Below, one piece after another: positions 33,000 through 41,587 of a DNA stretch of 64,000 nucleotides. This DNA comes from Sphingomonas sp. CCH10-B3 (GTDB lineage: Bacteria > Pseudomonadota > Alphaproteobacteria > Sphingomonadales > Sphingomonadaceae), in contig NZ_LSIJ01000064.1 in the NCBI RefSeq assembly GCF_001556185.1, forward strand, positions 1 through 64,000, written 5' to 3'. A program made the position numbers and the translations under genes. The stretch's first letter is position 1. Each line of letters starts with the position of its first letter. Below the pieces are notes generated by a model. It was given only the letters and a program-made list of their open reading frames with translations. It did no database searches and was not told the DNA's origin.

Positions 33000-35192
33000 T
33001 CAGAATTTGAAGCTGCCCTCTAGCCCGTAGATGCGCGGCCGTGCCTTGAAGACGAAGCCGCCGGGCGAGAATTCGGCGTTGTACCGTTTGTCGAACAGGT
33101 TGTTGGCATAGGCCGATACCGTCCATTTGCCGCCATCGATTGTGAAGCGGGTATCGACGAGGTCGACCGGGTTGCGCGAGGTCGAATTGGTCACGTCAAA
33201 CCAGGTGCGCCCGATGCGGCGATAATCGATGCGGAAACGACCTTTCAGGTCGCTGTTGCCTAGCCGCGATTCATATTGGCCGCCCAGGTTGAGCGTGTAG
33301 CGCGAGATGAACGGGGCTTCGTTGCCGATCACGGTGCGATCGGGGAAGCGCTCGATCCGGCTGTAGGTCACGCCGAGCGCGGCGTTGAGTTCTAGCCCGC
33401 GGGTGGGGCGCAGATTGGCCTCGATTTCGAACCCGCGCAGCCGGGCTGCTGGCACATTGCCCAGATTCTGCGTCGAGTTGGCGGCGAGGAAGACGAAGAA
33501 ATAGCCGTTCTTCGACAGCGTCGTGTAGCCACTGATGTTAAAGGTCAGCTTGCGGTCGAACAGCGTCGATTTCAGACCGACTTCGAAGGTGTCCGCGGTT
33601 TCGGCCTCATAAATATCCTGCACGCCGACAACACCGGTGCCGGCCGCCACTGCGCCGACGCCGGTCTGGTTAAAGCCGCCCGAGCGGAAGCCGCGGCTAT
33701 AACCGCCATAGACCGTCAGGTCCGGAATCGGCTTCCAGGTCGCGGTAATCTTGGGCTGCCATGCCGAGAAGCCGCGATTGCGGACTTGCCCCGGAATGCC
33801 GGCCGGGAAGCCGGCGACCACGGGGATGAACTGCTGCGGCGTCAGCGTCGTATTGGCGCGATCGTCGCGGTCATAGCGGAGCGAGGCGTCGATCCGGAAT
33901 GCCTTGCTGAATTCATATCCAAGCCCGCCATAGATCGCCCAGGCGAAATTGCTCTGGCTATCGGCGAGGAAGGTGGCCTGCGGGTTGAGCGGATTGGTGC
34001 TCGGCGTGCGGAACACCGCCGTCACGCCATTGCCGGTGTCGACCAGATTGCCCGTCGAAATATAACGGTCGGTCTGGATCAAATAGGTGCCGAGCGACCA
34101 TTGGAACCGGTCGGTATCGCGCGACGAGATGCGCAGATCCTCGCTTATTGCGCGCACATCGAGATATTGGCTTTGGTTGAGATCGAAGCCAAAGAACTGG
34201 AACAGCAGCGATTCGCGGATCGGCAGAAAGTTGAAGGCGTCGCCGGTCAGAATTTCGCTGACCTTGTCATAAGAGGTTACCGAGCGGATCAATCCCCAAT
34301 CGGTCTTGTAATCGATCTTGAGCGAAACGTTATAAATGTCGCGATTGTCGATGCCGGGATTGTTGACGCGCACCGGCAGGCTGACGTCGTTCACGTCGTT
34401 GACGATGTTGTAATAGAAAGCCTGCGTCTTGAGCAGCGAGACATAGCCGCGCAGGTCGACGCTGAAATTGTCGGTCGGCTGCCACAGCAATTTGCCGCGG
34501 ATCGAGAAATCGCGCACCGGATCGGCATCGCGGCCGAGGAAGGTGTTGGGGATATACCCTTCGGTGTCGCGCCACGACCCCGACACCCGGAACTTCAGAT
34601 TGTCGGTGATCGGTCCGCTGAGCCCGGCACGCAGCGTATAGCCGAAACCATTGTCGATGCCGGCGAAGGCGCGTCCTTCGAACTGGTTGGTCGGGTCCTT
34701 GGTCTTGACGACGATCGCGCCGCCGATCGCGTTGCGACCGTAAAGGCCACCCTGCGGCCCTTTCAGGATTTCGATCTGTTCGATGTCGAACAGTTCCTGG
34801 TTGAACTGCGCCGCATTGACCTGTTGCACACCGTCGACGACCACCGCGACCGACGGTTCCGAGTTGCGGTTCTGGGTAATGCCGCGGATGATGACGAAGG
34901 CATTGCCGACGTTCTGCGTTTCGATCAGCTGGACGTTCGATGTCAGCGCGACGAAATCGGCAGGACGATCGATGCCGGCGGCTTCGATCGCCTTGGCGTC
35001 GAAGGCGGTGATCGCGGCCGGTGTGTTCTGGATCGTGCTGTCGCGGCGCAGCGCCGACACGACGACTTCGTTGCTGTCCTTTTCCTCCGCAGGTGCGGCA
35101 GGTGCTTCCTGCGCGGCGGCGGGTGCCGACACGAGCAATGCCAGCGCCGACGTGGCGAGCAGCACGGTCTTGACTGAAGCGGATGCGATCAC
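33000..35192 (-). CDS. TonB-dependent outer-membrane receptor heading the IclR-type operon
   Basis: 730 residues from a GTG at 35192 behind GGGGAGAA. A signal peptide (VSAPAAAQ) is followed by a plug domain ([53 protein letters not shown]) and a 22-strand barrel ending LEGSFKF with the usual C-terminal Phe. The plug subgroup is that of sphingomonad receptors for aromatic or steroid-like compounds, not siderophores, but the ligand is unknown. It is 25 bases upstream of wrbA and begins a five-gene operon. Two TTCG-N5-CGAA boxes lie 78-109 bases upstream. Confidence 0.92.
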   Translation of the reverse strand: MIASASVKTVLLATSALALLVSAPAAAQEAPAAPAEEKDSNEVVVSALRRDSTIQNTPAAITAFDAKAIEAAGIDRPADFVALTSNVQLIETQNVGNAFVIIRGITQNRNSEPSVAVVVDGVQQVNAAQFNQELFDIEQIEILKGPQGGLYGRNAIGGAIVVKTKDPTNQFEGRAFAGIDNGFGYTLRAGLSGPITDNLKFRVSGSWRDTEGYIPNTFLGRDADPVRDFSIRGKLLWQPTDNFSVDLRGYVSLLKTQAFYYNIVNDVNDVSLPVRVNNPGIDNRDIYNVSLKIDYKTDWGLIRSVTSYDKVSEILTGDAFNFLPIRESLLFQFFGFDLNQSQYLDVRAISEDLRISSRDTDRFQWSLGTYLIQTDRYISTGNLVDTGNGVTAVFRTPSTNPLNPQATFLADSQSNFAWAIYGGLGYEFSKAFRIDASLRYDRDDRANTTLTPQQFIPVVAGFPAGIPGQVRNRGFSAWQPKITATWKPIPDLTVYGGYSRGFRSGGFNQTGVGAVAAGTGVVGVQDIYEAETADTFEVGLKSTLFDRKLTFNISGYTTLSKNGYFFVFLAANSTQNLGNVPAARLRGFEIEANLRPTRGLELNAALGVTYSRIERFPDRTVIGNEAPFISRYTLNLGGQYESRLGNSDLKGRFRIDYRRIGRTWFDVTNSTSRNPVDLVDTRFTIDGGKWTVSAYANNLFDKRYNAEFSPGGFVFKARPRIYGLEGSFKF

Positions 35193-35269
35193 GGCGATTC
35201 TCCCCCCGAAGCACGGCCCTTGATGGTCGCCCGACGGGCGCCGACCTTTACATGAAATCCTTAAGGCGT

Positions 35270-35301
35270 TTCGCCAAGCGAAGTCAAGTTCGATATGCGA
35301 A
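35270..35301. promoter_or_regulatory. Tandem TTCG-N5-CGAA boxes upstream of the TonB receptor operon
   Basis: Box 1 is TTCGCCAAGCGAA (35270-35282) and box 2 is TTCGATATGCGAA (35289-35301). Each is a perfect 4+4 inverted repeat with a 5-base spacer, and the centres are 19 bases apart. The same pair with the same spacing occurs before the CoA transferase gene. Short palindromes of this kind are typical IclR-family operators. Confidence 0.72.
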
Positions 35302-35346
35302 GTTTGCGCGTGCCGACGCGCGGCGATATCGCAGAGACGGCTTGGG

Positions 35347-36159
35347 TCAGTTGCGGGCGAGCGAGTGGATCAACGCCGGCCAGCGCTGGAGCGCTGCGCC
35401 AATCTCGCTTGCGGCACCGCGCAGCATTGGCAGGCGCGTGCGCACCAGTTCGTCCTGCGAAATCCGTGTCGTCGACGTCGAGCAGTTGATTGCGGCAACG
35501 GTCCGCCGCTGCGCGTCGAACACCGGCACCGCGACCGACACCAGACCATAGTCGAGCTCGTCGAGCGCCGAATCATAGCCATGCGCGCGGACATCGCGCA
35601 ACCGCGCGCCGAGCACTTCCGCCGACGTCACGGTGCGCTCGGTGAACCGCGTCAGCGCGGCACGCGCGAGATAGGCTGCGATCACGTCCTCGTCCTGAAA
35701 CGCCAGCAACACCTTGCCGAGCGAAGTCGCGTGCACCGGAAAGCGCGTGCCCACCGTCGCGCCGAGCCGGATGCGCCGGTTGGTCGAGACATGCGCGACA
35801 TAGAGGATGTCATCGCCCGACAGCACCGCCATCGACGAGCTGTCGCCGGTGTCGTCGCGCAACTGTTGCAGCGGCGGCAGCACGACCTGCTCGACGTTCA
35901 TCGACGAGAGGTAGCTGGTGCCGAAGCTCAGCACTTCGGGCCGCAGCAGGAATTTACGCCCGAACTGGGCAATATAGCCCAGCTGCACCAGCGTATTGAG
36001 GCAGCGCCGCGCAACCGCAGGGCTCAGCCCGGTGATCTGCGCGACTTCGCTCAGCTGCATTTCGGGATGGCTCGCATCGAACGCGCGCAGCACGCGCAGG
36101 CCGCGCTCGAGCGTCGAGAGATATTCGCTGTCCTTGGGCGGTTTGGCGGGGTCGGGCAT
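35347..36159 (-). CDS. IclR-family transcriptional regulator
   Basis: 270 residues from the ATG at 36159. The N-terminal winged helix (LERGLRVLRAFD, MQLSEVAQITGLSPAVARRCLNTLVQLGYI) is followed by the IclR effector domain (VHATSLGKVLLAF, GYDSALDELDYGLVSVAVPVFD, AAINCSTST). The effector domain resembles PcaR/PobR-type regulators of aromatic catabolism. It lies 52 bases downstream of the CoA transferase in the same direction, so it is probably in that transcript and autoregulated. It is flanked by two promoters with matching paired boxes, its likely operators. Confidence 0.93.
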   Translation of the reverse strand: MPDPAKPPKDSEYLSTLERGLRVLRAFDASHPEMQLSEVAQITGLSPAVARRCLNTLVQLGYIAQFGRKFLLRPEVLSFGTSYLSSMNVEQVVLPPLQQLRDDTGDSSSMAVLSGDDILYVAHVSTNRRIRLGATVGTRFPVHATSLGKVLLAFQDEDVIAAYLARAALTRFTERTVTSAEVLGARLRDVRAHGYDSALDELDYGLVSVAVPVFDAQRRTVAAINCSTSTTRISQDELVRTRLPMLRGAASEIGAALQRWPALIHSLARN

Positions 36160-36211
36160 GGCCCGCGTTACCGGCCGACGCCGGCTTGGGCAAGCGAGCG
36201 ACCTGCCGCGC

Positions 36212-37354
36212 TCACTGCGCTTCGGCCACGCGCTGCCCCAGCAATTCGTCATTGTGCTGGCCGAGCGTCGGCGGCGCGGTGACGTCGAGCGCGCGTTCGC
36301 CGTCGAAGCTGACTGGCGATCGGATCGTGCGGAAGCGGCCATGCGGCCCGTCCGGATCGTCGATGCAGAGTTGCAGATGCTGCGCCTGTTCGGTCGCGAT
36401 CACTTCGGGCGCCGAATAGACGGGCGAATGCGGCACTTCGAGCCGTTCGAGAATCGCGCACCACGCCGCCCGGTCGCGCGTCGCGAAGATCGGGGCGAGA
36501 TGTGCGGCGACCTTCTCATAATTGGCGATGCGGGCATTGCGGTCAGCGAATTCGGGGCGCGCGAGCATCTGCGGTTCGCCTACCGCTTCGGCCAGATTTT
36601 CCCAGAATTTGGGCGGCGACGACATGTGGAGCGCGATCCAGCCACCGCAGCCGCACTGGAAGACATAGGATTGCGAGACATTGGGGCGGCTGTACGGCCC
36701 CATCACTTCGCCTGCCGACAGGTAATGGGTGAAATCGTCGAGGTTGAAATGCGCCATTGCCTCGAACATCGACACTTCGACCAGACGCCCCTGGCCGGTG
36801 CGCGCGCGTTCGTGCAGCGCCGCAAGCACGCCATAAGCGCCGTAAAAGCCGGTGATCGCATCGGCGAGCGCCGGGCCGACAACGCGGGGATTGGCGGGAT
36901 TGACGAGCAGGCGCAGAAAGCCGCTCGCCGCCTGAGCGACGGTATCGAATGCGGGCCGGTCGCGGTCGGGGCCGGTTGCGCCGAAGCCCGAGATTGAGAG
37001 ATAGATGAGCCGCGGATTGATCGCGCGCAGCCGTTCGGGATCGACGTTGAGCTTGCCCGCAATGCCGGGGCGGAAATTCTGGATGAAGACATCGGCGTCG
37101 GCGATCATGCGATCGAACGCTGCCAGATCGTCGCCGCCGCGCGTGTCGAGCGTGATCGAGCGCTTGTTGCGGTTATAGGTCTGGAAATGCGGGCTGTAGA
37201 GTTCGCCCTTGAAGGCACGGAAGGGATCGCCGCCGTCGGGGCGCTCGACCTTGATCACATCGGCGCCGAGGTCGGCAAGCAACATGCCGGCAGCGGGGCC
37301 GGTGATGAAGGTCCCCATTTCCAGCACAGTGACATCGCCGAGCGGCTTGGCCAT
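36212..37354 (-). CDS. CaiB/BaiF-type (family III) CoA transferase
   Basis: 380 residues from the ATG at 37354 behind AGGGAG. Family features: VLEMGTFITGPAAGMLLADLGADVIKVERP, YNRNKRSITLD, NFRPG, GFGATGPDRDRPAFDTVAQAASG and ALADAITGFYGA with the catalytic Asp. Family III enzymes move CoA between carboxylic acids through an aspartyl-CoA intermediate. It is divergent from a citrate-synthase-like lyase across a 111-base promoter that carries two IclR-type boxes. The pair suggests activation of a di- or tricarboxylic acid followed by cleavage of its CoA ester. Confidence 0.92.
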   Translation of the reverse strand: MAKPLGDVTVLEMGTFITGPAAGMLLADLGADVIKVERPDGGDPFRAFKGELYSPHFQTYNRNKRSITLDTRGGDDLAAFDRMIADADVFIQNFRPGIAGKLNVDPERLRAINPRLIYLSISGFGATGPDRDRPAFDTVAQAASGFLRLLVNPANPRVVGPALADAITGFYGAYGVLAALHERARTGQGRLVEVSMFEAMAHFNLDDFTHYLSAGEVMGPYSRPNVSQSYVFQCGCGGWIALHMSSPPKFWENLAEAVGEPQMLARPEFADRNARIANYEKVAAHLAPIFATRDRAAWCAILERLEVPHSPVYSAPEVIATEQAQHLQLCIDDPDGPHGRFRTIRSPVSFDGERALDVTAPPTLGQHNDELLGQRVAEAQ

Positions 37355-37386
37355 ATTGACTACTCCCTGCCAAAGGGCATAGAAAA

Positions 37387-37418
37387 TTCGATATACGAAA
37401 TCAACTTCGTAAATCGAA
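37387..37418. promoter_or_regulatory. Tandem TTCG-N5-CGAA boxes between CoA transferase and lyase
   Basis: TTCGATATACGAA (37387-37399) and TTCGTAAATCGAA (37406-37418) have centres 19 bases apart, exactly as in the TonB operon promoter. The first differs from TonB box 2 by one spacer base. The pair sits 33 bases from the CoA transferase start and 48 bases from the lyase start, so it could control both. Confidence 0.75.
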
Positions 37419-37465
37419 AACATGTGCGGCGCCGAGGCGCGTCGGTTTCGGAAAGGCTCTACAGC

Positions 37466-38251
37466 ATGCGCATCGGCAAACAGGATGCTCCGTTCAGCGC
37501 GATCTGCACGTCGGATGCGGAAAGCATCACCGTGCGCGGGCGCGACCTGTGCGGCGAGATCATCGGCCAGATGGATTTTACCAGCTATTTCTGGCTGCTG
37601 GTCACCGGCAGTGCGCCGAGCGAGACGCAGCGCTTCTTCGCCAATGCGGTGCTCGCGGCGATTGCCGAACACGGGCTGGTGCCGAGCGTCGTTGCCGCGC
37701 GGATGACCTATGCCGCAGCACCCGAGGCGTTCCACGGCGCCGTGGCCGCAGGGCTGCTCGGCTGCGGGTCGGTGGTGCTCGGCAGTGCCGAGGTCGCCGG
37801 GCGATTCTATGCGGATCTGGTCGCAAAGACGGGCGGAGGCGCGATCGCGACCGAGGTCGCGGCCGAGGGCATCCGCGTGCTGCGGGCCGACAAGCGCGCC
37901 ATCCCCGGCTTCGGCCACCCCCAGCACAGCGGTGGCGATCCGCGTGCGCTGCTGCTGCTCGATCTCGCCGCACAGCACGGCGTCTTCGGTCCGCATATCG
38001 GCATGCTTTACGCAATCCGCGATGCGCTGCCCGAGGCGCTCGGGCGACCGCTGCCGATCAACGTCAACGGCGCAATTCCGGCGGTCATGCTCGACGTCGG
38101 CTTCCCGGTCGCCGCGCTCAAGGGCATTTCGCTGCTCGCGCGGACCGCCAGCCTGATCGCGCATCTTCAGGAAGAAACCGAACGGCCGATCGGCTTCGTG
38201 ATGTCGGGCGCCGCCGCTGCCGCGATCGAGTATGACGGACCGCGCGGATAG
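37466..38251 (+). CDS. Short citrate-synthase-family protein (citryl-CoA lyase-like)
   Basis: 261 residues from the ATG at 37466 after GGAAAGG; the frame is open further upstream, but that part covers the operator boxes. It resembles the C-terminal half of citrate synthase: DFTSYFWLLVTGSAP, AAPEAFHGAVAAGLLGCG (His90), AIPGFGHPQHSGGDPRA (His151, His154), and INVNGAIPAVMLDVGFP. Members of this size include citryl-CoA lyases, which split a hydroxy-acyl-CoA to acetyl-CoA and an oxoacid. Pairing with a CoA transferase fits such a cleavage step. The substrate is not known. Confidence 0.75.
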   Translation: MRIGKQDAPFSAICTSDAESITVRGRDLCGEIIGQMDFTSYFWLLVTGSAPSETQRFFANAVLAAIAEHGLVPSVVAARMTYAAAPEAFHGAVAAGLLGCGSVVLGSAEVAGRFYADLVAKTGGGAIATEVAAEGIRVLRADKRAIPGFGHPQHSGGDPRALLLLDLAAQHGVFGPHIGMLYAIRDALPEALGRPLPINVNGAIPAVMLDVGFPVAALKGISLLARTASLIAHLQEETERPIGFVMSGAAAAAIEYDGPRG

Positions 38252-38257
38252 GTCCGG

Positions 38258-39607
38258 TCAGTCGCGTCGGCGTCGATAGTCCGCCGCATCGATCGCGTGG
38301 CGCGCCATCTTTTCGTAAAGCGTCTTGCGCGGCGTCTGCAGGATCGCCTGTGCGGCCGTAACATTGCCGCCGGTCTGGCGCAGCACATCCTCGATCACGC
38401 TTGCCTCGAACCGGCGCACGCGCTCGGCAAGCGGGTATCCGCTCGTATCCGGCGTGACTCCCGGCGCTTGCGTGAAGCCGAGCACGGCTTGCACGGCATA
38501 GTTGCGCAGCTCGCGGACATTGCCCGGCCAGTCGTGGCTCGTCAGGTGGCGCCGGACCGCCTCGGTCAGCGTGAATGCGGCCCCATCGGCGCGTGCCTGC
38601 GCTTCCTCGACAAACAGCGCGAACAGCGGCGCAATGTCCTCGCGCCGGTCGCGCAGCGGGGGAACCTGCAGGCGCACCACGTTCAGCCGATAGAATAAAT
38701 CCTGGCGGAAGCGCCCCTGTGCGACCAGTCCGGCCAAATCGGCCTTGCTCGTCGCGATTACCCGCAGATCGACCGCGCGCGGACGCGGGGCGCCGATCGG
38801 CTGGACTTCGCGCTCTTCGAGCACACGGAGCAGCTTGGACTGGACCGGTAGCGGCATGCTGTCGATCTCGTCGAGCAGCAGCGTGCCGCCGCTCGAGTTT
38901 TCGATCTGGCCGGCGCGGGCGAGCCGCGTGTGCGCCACGGCATCGGCAGCGTGGCCGAACAGCTCGGTCTCGGCGAGCGCTTCGGGCAGCGCGCCGCAGT
39001 TGACGGCAATGAGCGGTCGGCCGCGGCGCGGGCTCGAACGGTGGATCATGGTGGCGACCAGTTCCTTGCCGGTTCCGGTCTCGCCCTCGACGAGCACGTC
39101 GATATCGGATGCCGCAACCTGCCGGATCGTCGCGCGCAGCCGGGCTATCGCCGCGCTCTCGCCCACCAGCGGATCGGCCTCGCCCTGGGCCTCGGCGGCG
39201 GCGCGCAGGCGGCGATTGTCGAGCACCAGCAGCCGCTTTTCGAGCGCGCGGCGGGTCGCGGCGATCAGGTGATCGGTCGCGAAGGGCTTGGTGATGAAGT
39301 CGAACGCGCCTTCGCGCAGCGCGCCGACGGCCATCGCGACATCGGCATGGCCGGTGACGAGGATGACCGGAATATCGGGGTCGATCGCGCGCACCCGCGC
39401 GAACAGCTGGAGTCCGTCCATGCCGCGCATCCTGATGTCGGAGACGATCGCGCCTGCGAAATCGCGGCCGATACCGGGCAGCGCACGGTCCGCGCTCGCA
39501 AAGGCCTCGACCGAAAAGCCTGCCAGCTCCAGCGTCTGCACCGTCGCCTCGCGCAGCGCGGGATCGTCCTCGACGAAACACACCGGTTGGTGGGTGGCAA
39601 ACAGCAT
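38258..39607 (-). CDS. dctD: DctD-like NtrC-family response regulator lacking the GAFTGA motif
   Basis: 449 residues. Receiver domain (phospho-acceptor Asp57 in IVSDIRMRGMDG), AAA+ domain with Walker A GETGTGKE (175-182) and LLLDEI, and a C-terminal Fis-type helix-turn-helix (GGNVTAAQAILQTPRKTLYEKM). The stretch SMPLPVQSKLLRVLEEREVQPIG is typical of DctD. The sigma-54-contacting GAFTGA loop, expected just after ELFGH, reads DAVAHT (residues 222-227). Such loss is known in a few relatives that work with sigma-70. It overlaps dctB by one base (TGATG). It probably controls divergent dctA. Confidence 0.88.
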   Translation of the reverse strand: MLFATHQPVCFVEDDPALREATVQTLELAGFSVEAFASADRALPGIGRDFAGAIVSDIRMRGMDGLQLFARVRAIDPDIPVILVTGHADVAMAVGALREGAFDFITKPFATDHLIAATRRALEKRLLVLDNRRLRAAAEAQGEADPLVGESAAIARLRATIRQVAASDIDVLVEGETGTGKELVATMIHRSSPRRGRPLIAVNCGALPEALAETELFGHAADAVAHTRLARAGQIENSSGGTLLLDEIDSMPLPVQSKLLRVLEEREVQPIGAPRPRAVDLRVIATSKADLAGLVAQGRFRQDLFYRLNVVRLQVPPLRDRREDIAPLFALFVEEAQARADGAAFTLTEAVRRHLTSHDWPGNVRELRNYAVQAVLGFTQAPGVTPDTSGYPLAERVRRFEASVIEDVLRQTGGNVTAAQAILQTPRKTLYEKMARHAIDAADYRRRRD

Positions 39608-41394
39608 CAGCTTCGCTTCAGCAGCAGCGTGAAGGCCGCGCCGCCGAGCGGCGAGGGCGTCAATGTCAGTTCGCCGCCGAACTCGCGCGCAATGTCGCGC
39701 GCGATCGCGAGACCCAGCCCGATCCCCGCGGGCTTGGCGGAAACGAACGGCGTGAACAGCGCATCGGCGATCGACGGATCGACGCCGGGGCCATTGTCAG
39801 CGATCGTGACGGTGATTGCGCGATCGTCAATCGCGGCAACGGTGAGCGAAATGGCGGGGTCGGCGTTACCGGCAATTGCCTCCAGCGCATTCTGCAAGAG
39901 GTTGATCAGGATCTGCTCTAGCCGCACGCGGTCGCCGATCACCAGTGTGTCGGCCAGTGCGCGCGGCAATTCGATTGCCGTGATGTGCCGCGCGCGCTCG
40001 CCCAGGATCATCAGCGACCCGTCGATCACCGAGCCGATTGGCACCGCGTCGATCGCCGGGACCTTGCGGCGCGCGAAATTGCGCAATTCAGCCGTGATGC
40101 TGCCGATCCGGCTGGTCAGCTCGATGATGCGGTGCAGATTGTCATATGCTCGCTGCGGCTGGGCGCGATCGAGCAGCAGACCGGCATTTTCGGCAAAGGT
40201 GCGGATCGCCGCCACCGGCTGGTTGATCTCGTGCGCGACGCCCGCCGTAATCTGGCCGAGCGAGCCGAGCCGGTTGGCCTGCGCCAGTTCCTCGCGCGCG
40301 GCGCGGAAGCGCCGGTCGGCATCGGCACGCTCGCGCGATTCGATGTGGAGCGCTTCGTTGGCGGCCTGCAGCTCGGCGGTGCGCCGGACCACTTCGGCTT
40401 CGAGCGTCCGCTGTGCCTCGACCGCGAGCTGGCGCTTCTCCCTATCGCGCAGGACGAGCGCGCCCGCGGCAACGACTACGACCAGCAATCCGAGCCCCCA
40501 CAGGCGGACATTGCTGGTTGCAGCCGCCAGCGGGCCGGCGAGCGGTTCGAGGTGGACAAGCCGACCGTCGGCCAGCGGCACCGGCTCGGTCGCCGCGCGA
40601 TAATATGTCGCCCGGTCTCCGCCGCCGATCTGCGCCAGCGGTCCCGACAGATCGACAGCGGCAGGCTTTGGTGCCGCCCCGCCGAACTGCAGCGTCTCGC
40701 GCACGCGCGCCAGCGTCGCGGCGTCGAGCGGCCGGGTCGCGCGAAAGCGCCAGCCGGGAACGGCCGTGATCAGGATCACTCCCTGCGCGTCGGTCACGAA
40801 GCTGGGACCGGCAGCGCGTGCCCAGATCGATTCGACGCGGTCGAATTCGACCTTCACGACGATCGTCCCCGCCGGTCGTCCGCTGATGTCGAGCCGCCGC
40901 GCAAGGTAGAGGCCCGGGCGCCCGCTGACCGTGCCGAGTGCGAACAGTTCGGACTGGCCGCGCGCCATCGCATCGCGGAAATAGGGCCGAAAGCCGTAAT
41001 TGCTGCCGACGAAGCTGGTCGCCAGCCGCCAATTGCTGGCGGCAATGGTCAGCCCGTCGCGGTCGATCAGATAAATGGCCGCCGAATCGGTCCGCGCGGC
41101 GAGCAATTCCAGCGTGCGATTCAGCCGCGCGATCGGCGCGGCGCCATGCGTGGCAAGGGCCGCGCCGACATCGGGATATTCGGCAAGCACGACGGGCAGC
41201 AGGCGGAATTTCTGCAATTCGCTGGCGAGCAGGCTGGCGTGGCTGCGCGCGGTCCGCGACGCGGTCAGGTCGGTCGCGGCAATCGCCTGCGTCCGCGCCC
41301 AGCGGTCGCCGAGCGTGGCGAACAGCGCGACCGCCGCCACTGCCGCCAGCCCGGCGAGAATGAGGCCGCGCCGCCGCTCCCACAATCCGATCAT
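39607..41394 (-). CDS. dctB: DctB-like C4-dicarboxylate sensor histidine kinase
   Basis: 595 residues. TM1 (LILAGLAAVAAVALFATL) and TM2 (WGLGLLVVVVAAGALVL) bracket a periplasmic double-PAS (dCache) sensor with LYLARRLDISGRPAG and SFVTDAQGVILIT. A cytoplasmic coiled coil (ELQAANEALHIESRERADADRR) leads to the HisKA domain with His388 in AHEINQPVAAIRTF. The HATPase follows, with NLLQNALEAI, DNGPGVD and GIGLGLAIARDI. It senses external dicarboxylates such as succinate and phosphorylates DctD. The long linker helix is a DctB hallmark. Confidence 0.92.
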   Translation of the reverse strand: MIGLWERRRGLILAGLAAVAAVALFATLGDRWARTQAIAATDLTASRTARSHASLLASELQKFRLLPVVLAEYPDVGAALATHGAAPIARLNRTLELLAARTDSAAIYLIDRDGLTIAASNWRLATSFVGSNYGFRPYFRDAMARGQSELFALGTVSGRPGLYLARRLDISGRPAGTIVVKVEFDRVESIWARAAGPSFVTDAQGVILITAVPGWRFRATRPLDAATLARVRETLQFGGAAPKPAAVDLSGPLAQIGGGDRATYYRAATEPVPLADGRLVHLEPLAGPLAAATSNVRLWGLGLLVVVVAAGALVLRDREKRQLAVEAQRTLEAEVVRRTAELQAANEALHIESRERADADRRFRAAREELAQANRLGSLGQITAGVAHEINQPVAAIRTFAENAGLLLDRAQPQRAYDNLHRIIELTSRIGSITAELRNFARRKVPAIDAVPIGSVIDGSLMILGERARHITAIELPRALADTLVIGDRVRLEQILINLLQNALEAIAGNADPAISLTVAAIDDRAITVTIADNGPGVDPSIADALFTPFVSAKPAGIGLGLAIARDIAREFGGELTLTPSPLGGAAFTLLLKRS

Positions 41395-41521
41395 CTGGGC
41401 GGTTTATCACACAGTTTGCGCAATGCACGTCACCATTTCCGCACAGCGACAGATCGAGGTCACTATGGAAGATCGCATAAAATTAATGTGTTAGCGCGGT
41501 TTCGGGCAAATTTGCCAAGGG

Positions 41522-41549
41522 CGAACCGCTGCCTATCCTTATCCCAAAG
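41522..41549 (+). promoter_or_regulatory. Candidate dctA promoter
   Basis: TTGCCA (41522-41527), a 16-base spacer and TATCCT (41544-41549) resemble a sigma-70 promoter. The 12-bp palindrome GGCAAATTTGCC (41515-41526) overlaps the -35 element, and TTGCGCAA (41416-41423) lies further upstream. A weaker sigma-54-like reading also exists (GG at 41529, GC at 41541). The sigma-70 reading fits a DctD without GAFTGA, but this is inference. Confidence 0.4.
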
Positions 41550-41587
41550 CCTCGGATGAAGGCGCGCACGCGGCGCAAAGGGGAGCG

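Noticed and set aside
41529..41542. Sigma-54 promoter for dctA (GG-N10-GC)
   Set aside because: Only the invariant dinucleotides match and DctD lacks GAFTGA; the sigma-70-like reading is preferred but not proven.
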